Counted from the first letter of the stretch, positions 11,766-25,849 are shown. The stretch is DNA of 64,000 bases from Papilionanthe hookeriana x Papilionanthe teres (GCA_022702705.1 CM040423.1:112084738-112148737); one strand, 5' to 3'. Notes: generated by a model not told the origin, from the sequence alone. Translations and numbers: made by a program.

Positions 11766-12013
11766 CTAGACTTCTTCTTACTGATCATTTTAGTAAGGTA
11801 AACCATGAGAGAGCCACTTTGACCTGTCGTATTCAAATGGGAAAACCTTTAGATATTGGCTCTCTCATCTATAAGAATATTATCAATTATTCTAGAGGAG
11901 GGACAACTGGAGTTTTGTGTTACACTTCACTCATTTCCAACATGTGTATCAAGTTTGGAGTTAGATATGAATCATGGGAGGAAGTATTACCATCTCCTAA
12001 GCTATTGGATAGG
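11766..12013 (+). pseudogene. Element D transposon-protein ORF, middle fragment
   Basis: From the first base after the element A LTR the plus strand encodes TRLLLTDHFSKVNHERATL, then MGKPLDIGSLIYKNIINYS and GVRYESWEEVLPSPKLLDR. These align with the SKLLP, GKPIDI and FETWDEVLHPLKP blocks of the element A TP2 protein. The fragment is cut on the left by element A and on the right by the solo LTR. It is in opposite orientation to A, so it belongs to an older, separate Athila-like element. Confidence 0.7.
12009..12013. repeat. Target site duplication ATAGG of the solo LTR (left copy)
   Basis: atagg at 12009-12013 is repeated at 19461-19465, exactly flanking the LTR. A 5-bp duplication is the expected size for Gypsy integrase. 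Confidence 0.9.
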
Positions 12014-14384
12014 TGTTGACCTCATTTTTGGTGAGGTCTTCTCTTCTTCTCTTTAGTACTTAGGATCTAGCCTTAGGCTTTTCCTTTGACTATCCTAGAG
12101 GATTAGAATTGGGACCCACCACTTAGAAATTCAAACTACTTCTTAACTCCCTGCAAACTCCACAAACTTGACTGTAGACCCCTAATCACCTAGAGGGTTG
12201 AAATCAAATGTGGAAGTTTATAGGATGAGTTCCCATAGGACTCTTTGGCCTTAGGACTGCCCTGGGTGGCCTGGTCTGGTGAAGGGGCTGACTTACACAC
12301 ACACTATACCTATATACTACACTTTCACACACCTCTTAAAACCACACCCATACCCAATTTGACCTCCTGACTCATGCAGGTGGTTCACATGGATGGTCCT
12401 TAACCCACTAAACCCTTGGCTAAGAGGGTTAGGAACAACATAGTGGATGCCTCAAATGAGTCCCTTCATGGCTCATGTGGGCTTGATGTGGCTTCATGGC
12501 TCAACCAAAATGATTTCATTCCACTTACATTCACCCGAGCTTCAATTTTCCAAATTTTCAATTTTTGACCCCCGAGACCCTACACCCGCCTAGCCTACCC
12601 AAAACCCTTGAAACCCACCAAAATTTGCAAAATCACCTAAATTACCCAAAATTCTCCAAAATCAATCCTAAACATTGCCTCACCAATCAAATTGATCATC
12701 CATACCCAAAAATACCAAAAATTCCAAAAATACCTCCCAATACCCTCCAAATACCCAAAATACCCCTCTTAGCCAAAAAATCCAAAAATTCAGCAAATTC
12801 CCAGAAAATTCCATAAAATCCCAAATATTCCTAATTTCATTTTATTCAACTACACCATGGGCCAATTTTGTCAATTTACCCAACTTTTATCAAAACCCCC
12901 AATTTGACCCATTTTAACCCAAAATGAACCCAATGTCAAACCAAACCTACCCAATTGACCTAAATTCTGGTCCAATTCAATTCTAAACTTCAATTCAACA
13001 TCCCCAACACCAATCTAGACCAAATCCAAGTCCAATTTGATTGACATTTGGATCCAATTTCACTTTTGGCCTTAAAGCCCAATTTGGACCCATGACCCAA
13101 ACTTAGCCCAAACTCATCCAATTCAACTCCAATTAAACCCAAATCTTTTCTAAGCCTTCCTTAACATCCCCATAAACAAAACACTAACATGATTTGCCCA
13201 AATTTTAGACCCAAACCCCACTCAAATTCAACCCAAAGCTAAAAGGCCCAATTTTGACCTAAACCTAAACCTAGCCCAAATAGACCCAAACCTCAAAATC
13301 AAAACCCAACCAAAGCTAAAACCTCTTTGAAACACTCCCATAAACATTTCCCAACATTTATTTTACATCAATTTCAAACCTAGCCCAACATTGGCCCAAA
13401 TTAGCCCAATTTGACCTACATTGGCCCATGTACCAAATGAACTCAAATCCAACCCAATTCAAGCCCAAACCACCTCAAATTTATTTCAAATCACTCATGA
13501 CACATCCCTAAAGAAAACCCAACAATTATTTGGTCCAAAATTTTACAAAAATTCCCATCCATAAAGCCCAAGACCCACTTTCTTAAACCTTTCTAAAAAG
13601 CCCATCCAAGACAAATTCAAAAGCCCAAAGTCCATAAGAAAGCCCACATGAAATTCCTCTCATCATCCCTTTGATTTAAAACACCTCCTAAGTTCTAAAA
13701 TCTATCACCAAATAAATCCAAATCAAGCCTTATGACAATTCTCCTTAAATCCATTAAAAATTTCAACACCCTTCCTCATGAAAGTTGACTAAACTTTTCC
13801 CAAGCCAAAGATGAGCCATGAAGCCATGCATGAGCCACATGAGAGCCATGGGATCTACTTTCCACCTCACCATACCCAAGATGGCAAGAGGAGGAGGCCC
13901 TTTCCATACTCTCTTAAGAGTGATTAACCACTTCCATGACTCCACTAAACCATGCTTAAACTTAATTGTACTTGGATTGTGACTTGACCCCACTAATCAA
14001 GCTGATCCAAATCACTTTCTCTTCAGCCCAAACCAAGCCTTGGGTTGTGCACCTAGCCCAAATGGATGGGTTGACCAATTTGAGCCAAAATGAGCCCTCT
14101 CCCATTCCATTCTAATCCAAGCCTTTTACACATGGCATTTGCCAATTGCCTACACTAAACCCCAGCCACGACCCACCCGAACAAGATGGTGACCGGTGCA
14201 CAGCTGGAGCCCGGCCACCGGGTCGCCGGAAAACACCATGGCCGAGACCTTGGGAGGAGCCAAACTTTGGAATTCCACCTTCGTCGAGCTGCCCCATGCC
14301 CGATGGCCACCATAGCTCGTTCTTCCCATGCCCGGAGCAGCTGATCCCAACCCTTGGCCATCCCGTGAGGCTCTCCAGCCACCT

Positions 14385-14394
14385 CTATTTAAAC
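14385..14394 (+). promoter_or_regulatory. Candidate LTR TATA box (solo LTR)
   Basis: ctatttaaac lies about 2.37 kb into the LTR, in LTR sense. The same element is at 25138-25145 and 45674-45681 (minus strand) in the LTRs of B, each followed by a similar CATGG and CAAAA-containing segment. Conservation in three copies and the sharp AT box in a GC-rich context make it the best candidate for the LTR core promoter. Confidence 0.5.
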
Positions 14395-17004
14395 CCGACC
14401 CCCTCGCGGCCATGGAGGAGAGTTGCAAAAACCTTGTCGAAACTCCGCAAAATTGTTCCAAACCCTACTCCATACTTAGAGCGAGTTGATCCCGGTGTCA
14501 ATTTTCCACTAATCCTTCCGACGGGATCCAATTTCTCAGCCGAAATTTCACCCAAAACCGGGACACTTTGCCACGGTGAGCCAATCCTCGAAATCGGCTG
14601 GTCCTACACCTTCATCGGACCAAGAGGAGAAGTTTCCCATCGAAAGCCCCATCTCCGAGCCACCCGGTTGCTCCGACCTCCAAGCTTTGTGATTGGGCTT
14701 GGTCGAAATCATACCTAGGCAATTCACTATACCAGGAGACTTCATCTGGAGCTTGCTGGGATCCAATCAAAGGTGACACAACCCTCAGATTGAAGCCACA
14801 CTTCTCTGAGCAAAGGTATGAGCTAACTCTTTATCCTGAGCTTCTGAAGATTCTCCATTTCAAATGCTTTAATTTCAATGCATGATCACCGTATAGATGT
14901 ATTAGTCTCTTCAAGACGAATCCATAGAGCATAAGAACACGAAAATCCGTTGAGAAATGAGTGAGTTCTTAGGGTTTTAGTGTGGACGGTTCTCGGGCTA
15001 GGAGGCTTGGGGACGATGAACGGATGTCGTTCATTTAATACACGCGCGGACGGATGGCTCAGATGGCGTCGGACGAGGAGATGATACATGAACTGCGGGC
15101 CGCGTGGCGCTGAGTCGGAAGGCGGCGCCGAATCAGGAGGCGACGCGTGTGCGTTCGGGGCTGCCTAGGATGAGTCGGCGCGCCGTTTTAAATAGAAAAT
15201 TAGGGATTTTTCGATTTATTCAATTCCTGAACTTTGAAAATTCATAACTTTGTGTAGAAAAATCCTAAAAATAAAATAAAAATACCCTCTTGCTTAGTGA
15301 ACAGAGGAGAATAATGTGGAAAAGAAATCATTTAATTTCATCAAGTATTTTATTTTAAATAATTTATTTACTGTCTGCATTGTTTTAAATCTCCATGCAT
15401 ATAGGAAATTCACCATGGCATGAGACCATAGGGCTTTTGAAGCCTCCGAATTTGGGAACATTCCCTGAATTTTCCAATGTCGGAGGCCATCCTATGAGAA
15501 GTTATTGATTTTTCAAATTCATGTTACTTGTTTTGAGTATTTTAAATCCAATAATTAGCATGTTGTGAAATAAATTCTAGGAAAATTTGGTGATGTTTCT
15601 TATGACCGGAGGACCCTAGGAAAAATAGGTTTTGAATTAATTCACTTGGAATAACCCTAATTGGCTTAAACACCCTAAATAGGTTCTTAATTAATTAGAG
15701 CTAATCATACATCAAATTGACTTGAAATCAATTCTCCACTGACCTTTAGGATCAGAGGAATCCACCATAAAAGTTTGAAGTCAATTGGGTTTGGTTAGCC
15801 CTATCAAATAGGTTGATTAAGCCATTTAGCCAATTTAAACTTTGAAAATTCATAACTTTCAAAATTCTTTTCAAAAATTCACCAAATTGGTTTTGGAGCC
15901 TCTCTGATATTAGGGGAATTTAAGAAAATTAAAATTTCAATTTTCTAAAAAAGTTGATTTTTTGTATTATTTTAATATTTTAATAATTAAAAAATAATAA
16001 AAATCACAAAAATAATAAAATTCACCAAAATGTCACATTTTGAATTTTAGTCACTTAGGAACAAATCCCATATTTTTCCTAGGTCTCTATGGTGAGTTAT
16101 TAAATTTTAAAGCCCTAGGGTAATTTTAAAATAAAAAAAAAGGATTTTCTAGCATTTCTATTAAAATAATTCTAATAAATCAAAAAAAAACAAAAAAATT
16201 ATAAAAATTGATTCTGTGATTTCCTTTATATCAGAGAGATTTTTGAAAAATATAAAATTCATTTTTCAAACTTTATTTTATTTTTAAATTAATTAATACT
16301 CCAAAACTCAAAATAATTATAATAAAAATAATATAATTCAAAAAATCACCAAACTTGGTTCAAGTGGTCCTCTGGTCATTAGGAATGTCCCATAATTTTC
16401 TTAAGGATAGAAACTTTCCCTTGGTCATATTATTAAATTTTCCTTGGAAATCTCTATTTTCCACCAAAAATAATTACATAAATAAATTAAAAACAGAAAA
16501 ATCACATTTTTTTCCTCTAATGTCTTCATTGACATATGAGTGAAGTCACATAAAAATTTCATATTCATTTGAGCTCAATTTAGTGAGTTATGAAATTATT
16601 AAGCTTGAAGGGCAAAATGGTAATTAAAATTTTAACCTTTAATTAAAACATTAGTCTTAATAAAATGAAAGAGTAAAATATTTGATCTTAATCTGATTTG
16701 GATGATTGAAATTTAAATAATTAAAGGGTAGAAACCTATTAAACAATTCAAAAATAATTAAAATGAACCTTAATAAAATAATTGATTAAATTTGGAAGAA
16801 TAATGAAAAAATTGGAACTATTAAAATAGGGATATTATTAGGAAGAAATTTGTTTTTTAATTTAAGAATCCCTAAATTAATCATCCCAATAATATTTAAT
16901 TCCTAATTAAAATGATAATTCAAGTTTAAGATTTGAAATGCTAAAAGACTTAATCATTAAATTAAGTTAAGGTTAAATTATTTAAAGCAAATCCCTTTAA
17001 AATA

Positions 17005-17345
17005 AAATATTAAATTAAATTAAATTAAATTAAATTAAATTAAAACAAATTAAATTAAATTAAATTAAATTAAATTAAAACACATTAAATTAAATCAAAT
17101 TAAATTAAATTAAATTAAATTAAAATTAAATTAAATTACATTAAATTAAATTAAATTAAATTAAATTAAATTAAATTAAATTAAATTAAATTAAATTAAA
17201 TTAAAACTAAATCAAATTAAATTAAATCAAATTGAATTAAATTAAGCTAAAGCATATTATATTAAATTAACTTAAATTAAATTAAATTAAATTAAACCAC
17301 ATTAAATTAAATTAAATTAAGTTAAATTAAATTAAATTAAATTGA
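17005..17345. repeat. AAATT simple repeat in solo LTR
   Basis: This is a long run of aaatt pentamers with occasional interruptions. Reverse-complement versions lie at the matching position in both LTRs of element B, so it is an old component of this LTR family. Confidence 0.95.
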
Positions 17346-19460
17346 ATATAACATCACCTAAGACATGAAGAATTCAAAATAAATCTAAAACAACTTGAAC
17401 ACTATTCCAAACTTAAATCCATTAACTAAAATTAAATCACAACTCACTTGAACATCCATTTGCCCTCGAAAGCTCGTGATGTCATAACTCTTAAAAAGGA
17501 GTGTTAAAAGAAGCGTTACTTCACTTATAGGATATTCAAATGTCCTAGTTCATTGAGCAAGACAACAAAACTTAAACTCTCGGACGATTAATTCATTTGT
17601 ATAATTAAATTCATTTGGACTTAAAACAATCCTAGAAATATTGAAAAGATGTTTAAGATTCGTCTTAAGCACTTCCTCAATATGATAGGATATTTATAAG
17701 AACAATTGAACTTAGTTGTTCTTTGATGAAGAAAATCGTCCACAAACTAAAATACAAGAACCTAGACGTCATAGGAAATGACTAGCTATAGGATTAGGAA
17801 CTTGGTAGAAAACCATAACCCTTCCCTTAGCTTTACCTAGGAACTTGCTTTAAATGCTTAAATATTCTAATTGTGTTTTAAGTGCAGCTTGGGATGACGG
17901 GAAGACCCTCCAGGTACGCTTTTATTTTTGCAATTTACCTTATTGCAATTTATTTAATCGCATCGCACTTACTTTTCTTGCATGATAAACAACTGTTGCA
18001 TGAAAACCCACACCTTTAGGATAGTCCCTAAAACTGAAACCAAAACTAAATTAAAAGTCATTACAAGATAAAATTCACCGCCACAACATTCCAAAATATA
18101 AGACAACTCAAAATTTAATCACAAACAGAACAACAAAACTACAACTACAACTAAATTAAAACGTCTTGTTGGATGATCGGGACTACCTCGGATGATGTAA
18201 CCTACGTGTTGCCAACGGGATTTCCCACGGTCTAAATGAAAGTGTGGAACTCATTCGGTTGAGTTTAGCAAATTCATACGGACTAAGTGAATCCGATAAA
18301 AATAACGATGCCGGAAGGATGGAACCGTGGGATCTTAACCGGTGTTGTTATAATCAACTTTAAGATTTGTTTAATTAAAATATTAAAAAAACACCTGGAT
18401 TTTAAGATTTTTCTCTAAACCGAAACACTTCTCTCATCTCCTGATTTATGACTTCTAAAACTAAACCTCTGTAACAACAAGGAGCTCGGAGCATGGTGGG
18501 CAGCTCGGCCATCGTCATCAAGAAACTCGGATCTACTTCAACAAAACTTTCTTAGAATTAAATAACCAAGCCATAGGACTTCGAGGTGGTTTGCCTAGTG
18601 CAACATAAATCCTCAAACCTTCGTTAGGCATGTGTATGATCATGTCATGTAAATTAAGCCCTAACCGGTCTTAGGACTCTGAGGTAGTCGTCTGATGCGA
18701 CATAAACCCTCACATCTTCGAGGCTATTTGTATGATTTTATCATACAAATATAAGTCCTAATTAATTAAAATTGGCAGGATTAAAACATTAAATAAACAT
18801 TAGGACCTTCCTAAATTCAAGCCAAACAATAGGATAGTCGGGAAATTGCCGAAGTTCGCTTCTAATCTGTGATTTCTCCTACCTTTATTCCTTTGGATTC
18901 CTAAAATATAATGCTCTAAATTTGATCCATTCCCTATTGAAATTCCAAAACTCAATCCATTGAAAACTTAAACCTTGAAATTCTTGAGAGCAGAACTACT
19001 GATTATTATCGAGAGTTTTCTTAGGTGATTCCCGTCACTTAAGATGTAATTAACTATAGAGGCTTGCCCTTATAGGGAATTTTAAGAACCCAGGTAATAT
19101 AAACCCTGTTTAATGTTTTCATATTAAACAGGGAAATTTGTCGGCTTATAAAATTGGTTCGCAGACCAAACGGATGTCACAAATCTTTTAGTTTATTCAA
19201 TCAAGCCCCATCATCAAGCAATGTGTCTATTCTTCGGGATAGATACGTGGTTTGTGATGCGGTGCTCGTTTATATAAACTATTCGGGATGTGAGGTCAGT
19301 TTGATTTCATATCTTAAAATTTTCAAATTTAAAATTATTTTCAAAACCAAATATTACTTTTCAAATTATTTATTTAAATTAAATTAAAATTCGCCGACAA
19401 TTTCTGTAGGCGACCCCCCTTTTCCAAATAAAACACCAAAATCTAAAAAATACGCCGACA

Positions 19461-20125
19461 ATAGGCTAATTTGGAAATGTATGGAAAGCACACTAGTTCA
19501 GAATCTAGGGCTAGAGGTTCAGACATTCCATCTACTTCAACCTCAACACCTTCCACCTCTAGCACTTCCACTATGGACACTATTTTGGAGCAAATGTTTA
19601 TACAACAAGGAGACATTTTATCTTTGCAAAATCAGATAAGAAATTTAGAGGCACGCTTGGGTCATAATGATGAGTATCTGTAGAGGAGAGTTGATTATGA
19701 TGTCACTTTTAATGAGACTTTGGTGAAATTTTTTGAGGGGTGATCATTCAGTTGACTTCCTTACATGCTCCAAATTTTCTCCGTACGAAAGAGGTGGATC
19801 AATGGAGGAGGATGTTGATGTTGATGATGATGAGGAGGGCAAGGATGATTAGATTGTTTTTCCTTTGTTGTAGACCTTATATTTGGATTTCCTTTGTAGT
19901 TTCTTGATGTATTATTTTTGGACTGTGATGTTTGTACGTTTATTAGTTTCCTAGGTTTACATTAATGTTGGACTATTGTGTTGCACCTTTTCTATTTATT
20001 TGGTATTGCTTACTTATTTTTGTTTCAGTTTAAATTGTCTATGTGCTAGAGTAGTCTTTACTTTATGCTTATGTAGTTATACATGTTGATTAGAATTATC
20101 GCTGCTCAACACCTATATTTACTAC
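19461..20125 (+). pseudogene. Element D transposon-protein ORF, C-terminal fragment and 3' region
   Basis: Sequence resumes after the solo LTR. The frame from 19471 encodes a Ser/Thr-rich linker (SDIPSTSTSTPSTSSTST), then a coiled-coil-like segment (ILSLQNQIRNLEARLGHNDEYL), the same arrangement as the C-terminus of the element A TP2 protein. It stops at 19683. An acidic, Gly-rich remnant and T-rich 3' untranslated DNA follow up to 20125, where element B is inserted. The 5' and central parts are at 11766-12013 or beyond element A. Confidence 0.6.
20121..20125. repeat. Target site duplication ACTAC of element B (left copy)
   Basis: actac immediately precedes the LTR at 20126 and is repeated at 48055-48059 immediately after the other LTR. 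This defines the exact insertion of the 27.9 kb element. Confidence 0.95.
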
Positions 20126-22224
20126 TGTCGGCATATTTTTTTTAGGTTGTGTGTTTTGAAAAGGGGTCGCCTACAGAAATTGTCGGCGAATTTTTAATTT
20201 AATTTAAATAAATAATTTGAAAAAGTAGTATTTGATTTTGAAAATAATTTTAAATTTGAAAATTTTAAGATATGAAATCAAGCCGATCTCACATCCCGAA
20301 TAGTTTATATAAACGAGCGCCGCACCACAAACCGTGTATCTATCCCGAAGAATAGACACACCGCTTGATGATGGGGCTCGATTAAATAAACTAGAAAGGT
20401 TTGTGCCATCCGTTTGGTCCGCGAACCAATTTTATAAGCCGACAAGTTCCTCGCTTAATATAAATGAATTAAGCGGGGTTTATATTACCCGGGTTCTTAA
20501 AGTTCCCTATAAGGGCAAGCCCCTATAATTAATTACATCTTAAATGACGGGAATCATTTAAGAAAACTCTCGATAATGATCGGTGGTTTTGCTCTCGAGA
20601 ATTTCAAAGTTTAGGTTTTCGAGGGATTGAATTTTAGAATTTCGATAGGGAATGGATCAAATTTGGAACATTTTATTTTAGGAGTCCAAAGGAAGAGAAG
20701 TAGGGGATGTCACGAGACCCGAAGTGAACTTCGGTGACTTCCCGGACTATCCTAATGTTAGGCTTTGAATTTCGAAGTGAATTTATTTAAGTTTCAATCC
20801 CGCCAATTAATTATAGGAATTGCATTTACATAATCACCGATTATACAAATAACTCTGAAAGGTAGGAGGATTTACATCGTATCGGACGACAACCTCGGAA
20901 TCCTAAAGCGAGTTAGGGCTTATATTGCACAGCAAGGCTGTACAAAGGCCTAAAAGAACAGGTGAGGATTTATGTTGCACTAGGCAAACTACCTCGAAAT
21001 CCTATGGCTTGGTTATTTAATTCTAAGAATGGTTTTGCTGATGTAGATTTCAGTTTTGCTGACGACGATGGCCGTGCTGCCCACCATGCTTCGAGCTCCT
21101 TGTTGTTGCAGAGATTTAATTTTAGAAGTCATAAATCAGGGGATGAGAAAAGTGTTTTGGTTTAGAGAAGTCTTAATTTCCAAGTGTTTTTTGTGTTTTA
21201 ATTAAAACAAATCTTAAAGTTGATTATAACAACACCGGTTAAGATCCCACGGTTCCATCATTATTTTTATCGGATTCACTTAGTCCAGATGAATTTGCTA
21301 AACTCAACTGAATGAGTTCCACACTTTCATTTAGACCGTGGGAAATCCCGTTAGCAACACGTAGGTTACATCATCCGAGGTATTCCCGATCATCCAACAA
21401 GACGTTTTAATTTAGTTGTAATTGTAGTTTTTTTGTTCTGTTTGTGATTAAATTTTGAGTTGTCTTATATTTTGAAATGTTGTGGAGGTGAATTTTATCT
21501 TGTAGTGTCTTTTAATTTAGTTATGGGTTTCAGTTTTGGTTTCTGTCCTAAAGGTGTAGGTTTTCATGCAACTGTTGTTTTATCATGCAAGAAAAATAAG
21601 TGCGATGCAATTAAATAAATTGCCGTAAAGTAAATCGCAATAAAATAAAAGCGTACTCGGAGGGTCTTCCCGTCATCCCAAGCTGCACTTAAAACACAAT
21701 TAGAATATTTAAGCAAGTTCCTAGGTAAAGCTAAGGGAAAGGGTTATGGTTTTCTACCAAATTCCTAATCCTATAGCTAGTCATTTCCTATGACGTCTGG
21801 GTTCTTTGTGTTTTTGGTTTGAAGACGATTTTCTTCATCAAAGAACAATTAAGTTCAATTGTTCTTGTAAATATCCTATCATATTGAGGAAGTGCTTAAG
21901 AAGAATCTTAAACATCTTTTCAATATTTCTAGGATTGTTTTAAGTCCAAATGAATTTAATTGTGTAAATGAATCGATCGTCCGAGGTTTTCAAGTTTTGT
22001 TAACTTGCTCGGTGAACTAGGACATTTGAATGTCCTATAAGTGAAGTAACATTTCATTTTAATGTTACGTTTAGGAGTTATGATAACTAAAGCTCCTAAG
22101 GGCAAAATGATATTTAACGATTTGTGATTCAAATTTAAGTTCAAATTAATGATTTAAGTTTGGAATAGTGTTCAAGTTATCTTAGATTTATTTCTTCATG
22201 TCTTAAGTGAGGTTATTTAATTCA

Positions 22225-22545
22225 ACTTAATTTAATTTAATTTAATTTAATTTAATTCAATTCAGTTTAATTTAGTTTGATTTGATTTAATTTAATTCAA
22301 TTTAATTTATTTGATTTAATTTCTTAATTTAATTTAATTTAATTTTAATTTAATTTAATTTAATTTAACTTAATTTAATTTATTTAATTTAATTTAATTT
22401 ATTTATTTAATTTTATTTAATTTAATTTAATTTAATTTTATTTATTTAATTTAATGTATTTAATTCATTTAATTTAATTTAATTTGTTTATTTAATTTAA
22501 TTTAATTTTAATTTAATTTAATTTAATTTAATTGAAATTTTTTGA
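22225..22545. repeat. AATTT simple repeat in 3' LTR of B
   Basis: A pentanucleotide tttaa/aattt run with interruptions. The equivalent tract in the other LTR is at about 42762-43078. Confidence 0.95.
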
Positions 22546-24342
22546 AAGAGTTTAATGATTTAATTTTAGTTTAATGATTAAGTCTTTTAATATTTTAAAT
22601 TTGAGTTATCATTTTAATTAAGAGTTGAGTATTAATGAGATGATTAATTTAGGGATTTTTAAATTAAAGAATAAATCTCTTCCTAATAATATCCCTATTT
22701 TAATAATTCCAATTTTATTATTCTTCCAATTTCGATTAATTATTTAATTAAAGTTTAATCATTTTAAATTGCTTAATGGGTTTCTACCCTTTAATTATTT
22801 AAATTTCAATCATCCAAATCAGATTAGGATCAGATATTTTACTTGTTAAAAATTTTTATTAAACCTAAAGTTTTAATTAAGGGTTAAAATTTTAATTACC
22901 ATTTTGCCCTTTAAGCCTAATAATTTCATAACTCACTAAATTGAACTCAAATGAACTTGAAATTTTTATGTGACTTCATTTATGTGTCAATAAAGACATG
23001 AGAGGAGAAAAATGTGATTTTTCTGTATTTAATTTATTTATATAATTATTTTTTAGTAGAAAATAGGAATTTCCAAGGAAAATTCAATAACATGACCAAG
23101 GGAAAGTTTCTGTCCTTAAGAAAATTAGGGGACATTCCTAATGACTAGGGGACCACTTGGACCAAATTTTGTAATTTTTTGAATTATATTTTATTTATTA
23201 GAATTATTTTAAGTTCTGGAGTATTAATTAATTTAAAAATAAAATAAATGTTGAAAAATAAATCTTATAATTTTTAAAATTCTCTCTGATATCAAGGATT
23301 CCAGAGAACCAAACTTTACAATTTTCTGATTTTTCTTTGATTTATTATAATTATTTTGGTGAAAATGCTAGAAAATACATTTTTTAATTTTAAAATTACC
23401 CTAGAGCTTTAAAAATTAATATCTCACTAAATAGACCTAGGAAAAATATGGGACTTGTTCCTAAGTGATTAAAATTCAAAATATGACATTTTGGTGAATT
23501 TTATTATTTTTGTGATTTTTATTATTTTTTAATTATTAAAAATATTAAAATAATATTAAAAATCAACTTTTTTAGAAAATTGAAATTTTAATTTTTTTAA
23601 ACTCCCCTGATATCAGAGAGACTCCAAAACCAATTTGGTGAATTTTTGAAAGATATTTTGAAAGTTATGAATTTTTTAAAGTTTAAAATGACTAAGTGGC
23701 TTAATCAACCCAATTAGTGGGGCTAACCAAGTCCAATTGACCTCAAATTTTTATGATGGGTTCCTCTGATCCTAAAGGTCAGTGGAGAATTGATTTCAAG
23801 TCAATTTGATTTATGGTTAACTCTAATTAATTAGAGACCTATTTTGGGTGTTTAAGCCGATTAGGGTTAATCTAAGTGAACTAACTTGAATCCTATTTTT
23901 CCTAGGGTTCTCTGGTCATAAGGAACATCACCAAATTTTCCTAGGATTTATTACACAACATGCTAATTTTTGAAATTAAAATACTTAAAATAGCAACATG
24001 CATTTGAAAAATCAATAACTCTTCATAGGGATGACCTCTGACTTTGGAAAATTCAGGGAATGTTCCCAAATTCAGAGGCTTCAAAAGCCCTATGGTCTCA
24101 TGCCATGGTGAATTGTATGAATGCATGGAGAATTAAAACAATGCAGGGAGTAAATAATTAATTAAAAATAAGATACTTGGACAAAATTAATTAATTTCTT
24201 TTCCACATTATTCTCCTCGTTCACTGAGCAAGAGGGTATTTTTATTTTATTTTTATGATTTTCCTACACAAAGTTATGAATTTTCCAAGTTTAGGGAATT
24301 TAAATAAATAGGAAAATACCACTATTTTTCTATTTATCCACG

Positions 24343-24545
24343 CGGCGCCGGCGAAACATCGGCGACTCCGAAGGGCCGCGTGGCGCGCTCCTATTCGACG
24401 CCGCCGCTCGAGTCGGCACTCCGGGACCCGGCCGCTATCGCTCCGTCTTCGATCCGACGCGATCCCGGCCGTCCGTCCGCGCGTGTATTAAATGGACGGC
24501 ATCCGTTCATCGTCCCCAAGTGTCCTCGCTCGAGAGCCGTCCACA
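24343..24545. other. GC-rich island inside LTR
   Basis: This CpG-dense patch sits in otherwise AT-rich LTR DNA, about 3 kb from the LTR 5' end and about 0.8 kb downstream of the TATA box in LTR sense. The matching island in the right LTR is 44878-45080. The one in the solo LTR (14985-15195) shares its edges but differs in its middle. It could be a transcribed leader or regulatory patch; the sequence does not decide. Confidence 0.5.
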
Positions 24546-25137
24546 CTAAATCCTTAATATCTCACTCGATACTCAATGGATTTTCATGTTCTTATGCTCT
24601 ATGGATTCGTCTTGAAGAGACGAACACATCTATACGGTTATCATGCATTGAAATTAAAGCATTTGAAATGGAGAATCTCCAGAAGCTCGGGATGAAGAAT
24701 TAACTCATACCTTAGCTCGAGAGGTGAAGCCTCGATCGAGAGATGCTTGGCACGTTCGTTGGAGATGCGAGGAGGCTAGGGATTAAGCCCAGGGATGTGG
24801 TGAATTGCCTAGGTGTGATTTCCACCAAAGCCGATCACAACCTTTGGAGTCCGGAACAAGCCTGGGTGGCACTGGAGATGGGGCTTTTCGCTGGTGGACA
24901 CCTTCCCTTGGTGCAGTGAAGGTGTAGAACCAATCAATTTTGGGATTGGTCCACTGTGGAGAAGTGTCCTGGTTTTGGGTGGAATTTCAACTCTGAAATT
25001 AAGCTCTCAGAGAAGAAATGGCAGGGGAATCTCACTGGGGATCAAGTGCTCTAAGTATGGAGAATGATCTGGAGCAATTTTGGCGAGTTTCGAGTAAGGT
25101 GCGGTTCAGCACCTCTCATGGCCGAGAAGGTGAGGGG

Positions 25138-25145
25138 TTTAAATA
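25138..25145 (-). promoter_or_regulatory. Candidate LTR TATA box (3' LTR of B)
   Basis: tttaaata on the plus strand reads tatttaaa in element sense, about 2.37 kb from the LTR start, at the same place as in the solo LTR (14386) and the 5' LTR (45674). Confidence 0.45.
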
Positions 25146-25849
25146 GGCGAGGCTGGAGGCTCTCCCGGGGGAGTTGAGGGCAGGATCGAGCTGCTCTTGG
25201 CATGTGAAGAACGGCCATGGTGACCATTTGGAGTGGGGCGGCTCGGCAGGATGGAATTTCAAAGCTTGGCTTCTCCCGAGGTTTCGGGCATGGTGTTTTC
25301 CGGCAGTCGGGTGGCCGGCCGGCCGAGCATGGGTCACCCTCGAGGTCAGGTGGGTCGGGAGCGGGACTTGGTGCAAGCGATTGGCAAATGCCATGTGTAA
25401 AAGGCTTGGATTAGAATGGAATGGGAGAGGGCTTATTTTGGCTCAAATTGGTCAACCCCTCCATTTGGGCTAGGTGCACCACCCAAGGCTTTGTTTAGGC
25501 TGAATAGAAAGTGATTTAGGTCGGCTTAATCGGTGGGGAATGGTCACCATCCAAGTACGATTAAGCTTAAGCAAGATTTAGTGGAATCATGGGAGTGGTT
25601 AATCACCTTTAGGAATTAAGGAAAGAGTCTCCTCCTTTTGCCCAAAATGGCATGGTGACATGTAAAGAGGCTCTCATGGCTTCCATGTGGCTCATGCATG
25701 GCTTCATGGCTCACCTTTGGCTTGGGAAAAGTCAAGTCGATTTCATGGAAATGGATTTAAGAGAAATTTTGGTATTTTGATGTGAATTTGTATGGGGCTT
25801 AATGTGGAATTGTTTGATGATGGAATTATAACTTAGGGAATGGCTTTGA

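Larger units (their letters stand above)
12014..19460 (+). repeat. Solo LTR of Ogre-like family (7447 bp)
   Basis: It runs from tgttgacctc at 12014 to cgccgaca at 19460, is flanked by ATAGG on both sides, and has no internal element sequence. It is therefore a solo LTR left by recombination between two LTRs. It is the inverted homologue of the LTRs of element B (roughly 90% alike where compared by eye, with more divergent blocks). Along the LTR sense strand: A/C-rich CCCAAATT-type low-complexity DNA (about 12550-13700), TATA box (14386), GC-rich island (about 14985-15195), AT-rich DNA (15200-17000), an AAATT simple repeat (about 17005-17345), and moderately complex DNA to the end. Open frames inside are not conserved. 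Confidence 0.92.

Noticed and set aside
14146..14718. 190-codon frame in the solo LTR
   Set aside because: Overlaps the TATA region, lacks a domain and has no counterpart in the other LTRs; GC-rich sequence produces long frames by chance.
20962..21165. Frame MRIYVALGKLPRNPMAW in LTRs of B (also 41465-41704)
   Set aside because: Antisense to the element and interrupted at the matching place in the solo LTR.
25116..25394. LTR-sense frame MAFANRLHQVP (also at 45652-45930)
   Set aside because: Open in the two nearly identical B LTRs but broken by stops in the independent solo LTR (about 14133-14420); no known domain.
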